Source: Aporrectodea caliginosa
Taxonomy: Eukaryota; Annelida; Clitellata; Crassiclitellata; Lumbricidae
DNA length: 64,000 bases
Assembly: GCA_020284085.1 (NCBI GenBank)
Contig: JACEVL010000159.1
Location: 1,179,001-1,243,000, forward strand
Reading direction: 5' to 3'
In this document: one piece after another, positions 58,085 through 64,000 of the stretch
Layout of the letters: the number at the start of each line of letters is the position of its first letter
Numbering within the stretch: position 1 is the stretch's first letter
The notes under the pieces: model-generated
The model's database searches: none
Told to the model about the DNA's origin: nothing
What the model saw: the letters and a program-made list of their open reading frames with translations, nothing else
Made by a program: the position numbers and the translations under genes

Positions 58085-58267
58085 TCTTTCGGTCGCCACA
58101 TATTATGTTGAAATTGTATAGAGGTGTTCTACTTAGCGGGATCTTTGATCCCCTTCAGGGCCTTCCCCTTGTGGCATTCAACAATCCATACTTAAAGTGC
58201 AATCTGATTTGTAATATTATTGTTTATTGTTGTCTGGCTACCATAAATAAACGATTGATTGATTGAT
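58085..58267 (+). mobile_element. LINE 3' UTR and GATT tail
   Basis: GTTCTACTTAGCGGGATC, TTTGATCCCCTTCAGGGCC and CATAAATAAACGATTGATTG close a truncated copy of the family also seen at 15061, 20443, 23677 and 56590. Confidence 0.75.
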
Positions 58268-58459
58268 ATACGCCGTGGATGGATATATACATAGAAAAAC
58301 GCGAATATTTACATTTTAAATGAAGCGGGAACGATATATGGAATAGAGCTAAACTGAAGCAAATTCAATTACACGGGTCTAACCGGTGAGCACCAGCTAT
58401 ACACAGTCAGAGGTATACACTATGCAAAACAAGGGGAACAATACATTAAGGTAGACATA

Positions 58460-58490
58460 ACCCGTGCGAAGCCGGGTAACGTCGTCTAGT
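58460..58490 (+). mobile_element. Helitron-like 3' terminus
   Basis: ACCCG and CGGGT form a short stem around TGCGAAGC, followed after eight bases by CTAG and then T. A small hairpin 8-12 bp before CTRR|T is the standard Helitron 3' end. The matching 5' end (A|TC...) is not identified, so the element's extent, and whether it is a real Helitron, remain open. Confidence 0.4.
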
Positions 58491-58918
58491 TATACATATT
58501 CCTATGTGTCCCGCACTCTTAGTCTAGACTCTAGAACTATAGATGGTCGCTGACAAGAACAGTGAGAACTGCGCATCATTTTGTCTCCTATGGACGTAAA
58601 GCGCCTTTGATACGATAAGAAGTTCTTAAGCTGTTGGATCCAGTTCAATCACCGCTGAACTTCCCGATGCCGTAACACTGAGAACTGTACAAAATTTTTC
58701 CTATTAATGTCAACGGCTTTTGATGCCATAAGACGTCGCTAAACTCTTGGAATCCATCCATCCTGTCCCACACACACTCCACAGCCATTCCTATCTGGTC
58801 GTGCACTTTCCGGCAGCTAATCTAGAGACATCTGGCGGGATCAACGAGAAGCTGCTGCTGCGGCTGCTGAAAACGTCGTTAGCTATCACGTTAGCTGTGA
58901 CGTGGATGGCTGCTGCCA

Positions 58919-58951
<33 letters not shown>
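58919..58951. repeat. GAT trinucleotide microsatellite
   Basis: Ten to eleven GAT units. Confidence 0.95.
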
Positions 58952-59424
58952 CTGACGAACTTCCTGGCACTGATTTGCATCTTCTCTATATGGGCAATTG
59001 TTCTCCGATGCCACGTAAGATCCCTCGTGCACCGTGGCCACTCCTTCTCAGTGCTTCCATCAGGGCATCCACGCCTTCCTTCTCAGTGCTTTGGCTACTG
59101 CTGCTGCTGTTGCCGACGACGAATCGTTGCATTCGTTATTGCTCATTTATATAGCGCACGTTGTTCAGAGCAGCATTACTGAGGGAAACAGTTAAAGGTC
59201 AGGGTTCATGACGCAGGGTCGTAGTGGCGGTGGTGGTTGTGGTGGTGGTGATATTAGTAGTAGCTAGAGTAGTAGTAGTTGTTGTTGTTGTAATGTTAGC
59301 AGTAGTAGTAGCAGCAGTAGTAGCGCTGATAGGTGAAGGTGTTAGTGTCTCTTTGTATAGGTCTTTGCGTGTCTGTACTGTTCATTTCTCTGCCTCTGTC
59401 TGTCTGTTTGTTTATCTGTCTGTC

Positions 59425-59992
59425 TGTGATATCGATCACGTCAAATCTCTCTCTCTCTCTCTCTCTGTCGCTCTCTCTCTGTCTCTCTGTCTCTCTGTCT
59501 CTGTCTGTCTCTGTCTGTCTCTGTCTGTCTGTCTGTGTCTCTCTCTCTGTCTCTCTGTGTGTGTGTGTGTGTGTCTGTCTGTCTGTCACTAACTGCGTCC
59601 TCGGTTTGGCAGAACATTCGAAACCCATTCCATGAGCCAATAACAAGACAGACTGAACTGCAGTATCGCTGACGTAAACAACAGAAACGAAAGAGATAAA
59701 GAAAGACAAGCACGCATACACAGGCAAACAGAGAGACACACACACACAGACACACACAGAGAGACACACACAGAGACACACAGAGACGCAGATAGAGAGA
59801 GACAGAGATAGAGAGACAGACACACAGAGAAACAGAGACACAGAGAGAGATTTGACGTGATCGATATGACACAGACAAACAAAAACACACAGACACAGAG
59901 AGACAGAGAGAGACAAAGAGAGAGGCAGGAAGAACAGAGAGACAGAGAGATAGAGACAGAGACAGAGACAGAGATTTGACGTGATCGATATG
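59425..59992. repeat. Large inverted repeat: CT/CTGT arm and GA/GACA arm
   Basis: ATCGATCACGTCAAATCTCT (59432-59451) runs into about 140 bp of CT/CTGT repeats. The inverse order, GA/GACA repeats with AGAGATTTGACGTGATCGAT, appears at about 59845-59869 and again at about 59968-59989. The two halves can fold on each other. The lectin signal-peptide exon's donor lies immediately beyond, at 59993-59998. Confidence 0.8.
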
Positions 59993-59998
59993 ACTTAC

Positions 59999-60083
59999 TT
60001 CCCATCTTCCAGGACGAATTTCGAGCCAGACTGATTTCGATCAGCAGCTGCAGAATGAGGAATACGATCCAGGAGAGTTTCAT
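59999..60083 (-). CDS. Signal-peptide exon, inferred first coding exon of the C-type lectin gene
   Basis: The minus strand reads [20 protein letters not shown], then RNSSWKMG: a short basic start, a hydrophobic core and a plausible cleavage after LA, which is a textbook secretory signal peptide. The exon ends after GGA A with the perfect donor GTAAGT (59993-59998), leaving phase 1. The CTLD exon at 45769-45521 begins in phase 1 with GT, which would join to make AGT (Ser). No other minus-strand acceptor-linked secreted exon was seen in between. An in-frame Met nine codons upstream (MRGNGWTER) is an alternative start, but it would displace the hydrophobic core. The link across a 14.2 kb intron is inference. 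The signal-peptide exon itself is well supported. Confidence 0.6.
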
Positions 60084-60144
60084 TCGCTCCGTCCATCCGT
60101 TTCCTCTCATCGTTCTCCTCCTTGGCGCACCATAAATGGCGTCA

Positions 60145-60188
60145 CAAGTCTCCTCCTCTTCCTCCTCCTCTTCCTCCTCCTCCTGCTG
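60145..60188. repeat. CCT-rich simple repeat in presumed 5' UTR
   Basis: TCCTCCTCTTCC units just upstream (on the minus strand) of the signal-peptide exon. They encode poly-Glu only if the upstream frame were translated, which I doubt. Confidence 0.8.
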
Positions 60189-60189
60189 C

Positions 60190-61060
60190 CACTCCGTAGC
60201 AACATCGGCGGCGGAGAAACTCCCTTGATGCCTCGCTCTCCGGACCGGCCTAGCCCCACAGGCGATGGAAGAAGCATAGGTCGTGGAAATCCATCCCTCC
60301 TGGAAAACGACGACCCTATACCAACGGACCATGCGGAGAGACTGTCAATCCACCCGGGGCACGTCAATACCACCACTACCACCACCCAAACCAGTACCAC
60401 CACAGTAACACCAAAAACCCGCGAAGACTACCCCCACCAACCCCACCACTACTAAGACAGCTTCGATTAGTGAATAATTAATTGATTAACCGCTACTCAC
60501 ACCATCTCTATTACCCCACCAATAAATACCACCACCTAGGCAGCCCCTCTTCCTGTTCCACCAGACAGGGGCGGGGGGTCAGTTACCCCTCCGACTGCCC
60601 TCGATGTCGCCAGGAATTCGGTCTCTCCGCTGACGACCGAAGGCCAAGTCGAATCAAGCGACGCCTATTTGTACCGTCTTTGTCGATCGACCGACCGACC
60701 GATCGGCGAAGCCCGGTCCCCGCGTTGCTCGTCCTAAACCAGGGCAACACATCGACGCAGACGCTGCCGCCGTCCCCCAGTGGGGATCGGGACAGACCGA
60801 TGGGTGAAGGACACGATGGCGTCCTGTGGAGTCCAGCGGAATGCGGATGCACAGATCTGTCTGTTGATAGGAGGGAGTGGGATGGAAGGGAGAGGTGTGG
60901 AGTGGATGGAAGAACGGGATGGAAGCGTTGAATGCAGAGGAAATGAGGAGACAATTCTCTCCTAATCGAAGACTCTTCGGCTGTGATTCACTGCCAGCCG
61001 CACTTCTGACGCCTCTCAATCCTAACACAAAACACAAATAACAATGCTATTTAAACTCAT
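60190..61060. other. CG-rich segment without a recognisable gene
   Basis: Moderately CpG-containing sequence with overlapping ORFs of 98-149 codons on both strands, none with known family features. As it lies just upstream of the presumed lectin first exon it could contain that gene's promoter, but I see no defined element. Confidence 0.35.
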
Positions 61061-61071
61061 AGATGATGTGT

Positions 61072-61195
61072 ATTATTATTATTATTATTATTATTGTTAT
61101 TGTTATTGTTATTGTTATTGTTATTGTTGTTATTGTTATTGTTATTGTTATTGTTATTCTTATTGTTATTCTTATTGTTATTCTTATTGTTATTC

Positions 61196-61278
<83 letters not shown>

Positions 61279-61395
61279 GGTGGTGGTTGTGTTGGTGGTG
61301 GTGGTGGTGGTGGAGGTGGTGGTGATGGTGGTGGTTTAATGTGGATGCTGGTGGTGGTGGTGGTGAGGTGGTGGTGGTGGTGGTGGTGGTGGTGA
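61072..61395. repeat. Compound trinucleotide microsatellite: TTA/TTG, ATC, TTA, then GTG
   Basis: TTATTG hexamers, then TTCTTA variants, ATCATT units, a long TTA run and finally GGTGGT units. About 320 bp in total. Confidence 0.97.
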
Positions 61396-61399
61396 CAGT

Positions 61400-62108
61400 A
61401 ACAATGTAGCAGTAGCAGTAGCAGTAGCAGTATTGTTGCTACTATATTATTATTTATCATTATCATCATCATCATCATCATCATTTTTATTATCATCAAT
61501 ATCTTTTATTACTACGCATTTATTAAAGCGCCACTCTCTAATGACCAAACGCCAATGGCTGGCGCTGGGCAAATGTGAGTGAAGGATAACAAGATTACAG
61601 ATGACAAGATGACAGGTGACAGTGCATTACATTCGACGCTATCATTGGAAATCTAATTCCCAACAAAGCCACCAAACCACGAAACCACCGGAAGTTATCT
61701 TGGCATTTAATACATCGATTGTTATTATGTGTTAATTACACTTGGCTTGCAGATTCTTCTGATTTCCACTTTAACAACAATCTCAATAAATACTTATATA
61801 TATTATAATTGATCTGTCTTGAAACCAACCAATTTCCGTCTCATTAGCTGGGCATTTATATAGCTCCTCTCAAGGTGATCGCAATGCTTAACAAGCAATC
61901 ATAATCTGGAAATTTCTAAATCGCTACTTGAGAGCTAAACAAAGGGCACAAGAGGCAAAGCGCAGGGCACAAGCTTATTCATGAGCGCTGCGTCGTATCA
62001 GAGATACAAAGTGGGGGTCAAAGTCCGGTTGCCAGAAGACTATAGGGAGAGACGGAGGGAGAGGAGGTGCTAGGGTAGATTCCGTCTGAGCTGTACAGAC
62101 TAATACAG

Positions 62109-62141
<33 letters not shown>

Positions 62142-62415
62142 GTTCCCTGTCACCAGCCATATGGTAGCGATGGGTATACGGAATAAAATGACCTCCATAA
62201 TTGTCCTCTGTCATTTGTCAAGTCCATTGCTCCCTTTGGTGCTAGTCCAAGTGATGTTATGTCCTCATGTATATTGTCTATCCAGCGTATAGTCTTTGTC
62301 TTCCTCTGTTTCTTTTTCCTTCGAACTTGCATGTAGTGCATTGCGTGGTATTCGGTCAACTGGCAGTCTCTCTACATCTCCAAACCAAACCGTATTATGT
62401 AGTTTTTAGCCAAAA
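61400..62415. other. No recognisable gene; small LINE tail
   Basis: GGGCATTTATATAGCTCCTC (about 61850) is the reverse of the GCGCTATATAAATG LINE end. ATC runs at about 61456-61485 and 62108-62141. Nothing else supported. Confidence 0.35.
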
Positions 62416-62419
62416 TTAA

Positions 62420-62857
62420 CACAGTCAAATCAGACCTGAATTAAGTGATGCATGTGCAATTAAATGTCCGAAGAACGTGACCTCGTATCGGAGAAAAACC
62501 GACGAATCGGAATCGGAAGAACTAGGTCAATCGAAGACGTTCAGTCAGAAGAGAATCGTGGAATACGTTGATCTGTCACGTACGAAGAGATCGCATTCCT
62601 CCTCGGTCGAGATCTCGTCGATGGCGAGAGACAAAACCCTTCTGACGGGCTACCATAAAACACTTTTCCCACCGTGGCAGTTCAATTCCGCCTATCACGT
62701 TCAGGCATCTGAACAAAGCGGACCTTACACAATGGCTGCGACTTCTATGGCGCCCGATTCATTATACATGTATTCTCGATTAACACATCCACCGTCTGAT
62801 AGCACTATCGGAGTGTGGGTTACTCAAATTTATATAGCGCAGCACAGTTTTTTTTAA
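62420..62857 (+). CDS. Possible exon of unknown gene
   Basis: An open frame of about 145 codons without low-complexity sequence. It includes KCPKNVTSYRRKTDESESEE, then a Ser-rich basic stretch (SRTKRSHSSSVEISSMARDK) and a Pro/Tyr/Ser-rich part (YHKTLFPPWQFNSAYHVQAS, MAPDSLYMYSRLTHPPSDST). Composition resembles a disordered region of a nuclear or signalling protein, but I do not recognise it. TTAACACAG at 62416-62424 could be an acceptor and GGAGTGTGGG at about 62810 a donor. The last 15 codons (ATTTATATAGCGC) look like repeat sequence, so a coding part would stop before them. Could be a chance ORF. Confidence 0.3.
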   Translation, partial: HSQIRPELSDACAIKCPKNVTSYRRKTDESESEELGQSKTFSQKRIVEYVDLSRTKRSHSSSVEISSMARDKTLLTGYHKTLFPPWQFNSAYHVQASEQSGPYTMAATSMAPDSLYMYSRLTHPPSDSTIGVWVTQIYIAQHSFF

Positions 62858-62859
62858 AG

Positions 62860-63260
62860 CAGATTGTACTTCTTACTTGTTGCGAGTTATGTAACAATTC
62901 GTCAAAATCCATTCATTTGTGAACACTTGCTCCTTTACTGCATCATCCAAAATATTGTATCCATCTAAAAATTGCATCACCGAAACTTGTATCCACATGT
63001 GTGTCCACTTCTCTGTCGAATACTCGATTAAGTATGCTTATTTCGTCAAGTATGCCCAATAAAGCATTGCACCATGTATTCCGGTAAGTACGCGCGAGCT
63101 CCTGAATAGCCGCCACTCGAAGAAGTATAGACTCTAACTAATCATTCAATCGCAACCTAAGCATTTTCCCGTAGACCGAGACGACAGCAGAAAGCAGAGA
63201 GTTGTCAACATATCGTTCTTATTAAAAGAATCGTTGATTTCGAATGATCATCACACTCCA
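62860..63260. other. No recognisable gene
   Basis: Short ORFs only. Confidence 0.4.
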
Positions 63261-63267
63261 ATCGGTG

Positions 63268-63268
<1 letters not shown>

Positions 63269-63306
<38 letters not shown>
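63269..63306. repeat. CTG trinucleotide repeat, about 12 units
   Basis: Pure CTG run followed by CTACAGCTGCTGG. Confidence 0.97.
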
Positions 63307-63427
63307 ACAGCTGCTGGTGATGACAGACGGCGAACGATGATGTAGTAGTGCAGACGCGGTGCTCGCAACAGGTGACTGGAGAACGAGGACCGACCGAGCG
63401 ACCGAGCGAGGGACAGCCTTCAGGTGA

Positions 63428-63452
63428 CGGACGGACGGACGGACGGACGGGA
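63428..63452. repeat. GGAC tetranucleotide repeat
   Basis: Five to six GGAC units in a CG-rich stretch (63340-63540). Confidence 0.9.
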
Positions 63453-63649
63453 GACGAGGAGGGCCGAGGAGGAGGCAGCAGCAGCGGTCACGCGGCGGTC
63501 ACGCGGCGGCTAACCGCGGCCGATCGACGCTAGCGGCGACATCTAATCCTGCCGTAACAAGCGCCGTTTGGTGCCACGCATGCACGGACGCATGGACAGA
63601 GAACAGGCAAATGGAATAATACAGACAACAGGTAGAGGCAGGAAGAGGG

Positions 63650-63653
63650 AGGA

Positions 63654-63721
<68 letters not shown>

Positions 63722-64000
63722 GAGATGCAGACAAACAGAATGACAGACAAACAGACAGACAGACAGAGAGAGACAAAGACAGAGAGAGACAGAGACAGAG
63801 AGAGATGGTATAGACATCAGACAGAGACAGACAGACAGACACAGAGATACAGAGAGACACAGACACAGAGAGACACAAAGAGAGAAAGCTAGAGACAGGA
63901 AGAACAGACCCAGAGGCAGTGAAGATGAACAGGCAGATAACAACACAGATAGACAAATGTCTCAGGTTGGAGACGAAGCAGACAGAGCACAGACGGACAG
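63650..64000. repeat. GA/GACA compound microsatellite running to the window edge
   Basis: AG dinucleotides, then ACAG units and AGACAC hexamers, progressively degenerate toward the end. Confidence 0.92.

Noticed and set aside
59221..60332. 247-codon minus ORF taken as one protein
   Set aside because: Only the stretch at 59999-60083 is exon-like. Downstream it reads through a splice donor into microsatellite, and upstream it contains a poly-Glu simple repeat.

Overview
This 64 kb window reads as nuclear DNA of a metazoan, most likely a marine invertebrate. The evidence is coding exons with GT-AG introns, a GT11 fucosyltransferase, a C-type lectin, CR1/L2-like and other non-LTR retrotransposons, hAT and other terminal-inverted-repeat DNA transposons, tRNA-derived SINEs and very abundant microsatellites. 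No bacterial operons, Shine-Dalgarno sites or CRISPR arrays are visible. I cannot name the species. The octamer TAGGCCTA is strikingly common.

Layout. 1-16 kb: a LINE C-terminal remnant, a tiny hAT MITE with perfect target-site duplication (672-803), a 2 kb C/T-only stretch that begins as an 8-bp minisatellite (3995-5985), a short TIR element (6929-7289), an AAT microsatellite, and two more hAT insertions with exact 8-bp duplications (13022-13933 and 15555-15929). 16-24 kb: a 5 kb interval bounded by perfect 32-bp inverted repeats in TA microsatellites. It contains an apparently intact LINE ORF (17198-20305) and an opposite-strand LINE fragment. It is followed by a diverged interspersed repeat and a 5'-inverted LINE inserted into an ACAT microsatellite.

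24-40 kb: a single-exon alpha-1,2-fucosyltransferase-like gene on the minus strand (26948-27979) is the best complete host gene. Around it are dead LINEs, SINE copies, a 2.2 kb relative of the 6.9 kb TIR element (31438-33595), the second copy of the 21.5 kb repeat, and an inverted-repeat element at 37550-38732. 40-48 kb: a run of direct AGGTCA half-sites with DR5 spacing (40485-40549); a 2.15 kb DNA transposon with TIRs of about 130 bp carrying a decayed copy of a conserved protein family that I infer to be its transposase (40938-43084); two C-type lectin exons (44484-44652 and 45521-45769); and a hAT element with a nested LINE (45956-48057).

48-64 kb: tRNA-related repeats, SINEs, degenerate LINE ends, long purine or pyrimidine tracts, a Helitron-like 3' end and a signal-peptide exon (59999-60083). 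That exon ends in phase 1, which matches the phase-1 start of the first lectin exon. I therefore propose one minus-strand secreted C-type lectin gene spanning about 15.6 kb, with its last exon(s) not found. Almost everything from 45.8 to 60 kb would then be intron 1. The rest of the window is mostly repeat-derived or shows no recognisable feature.
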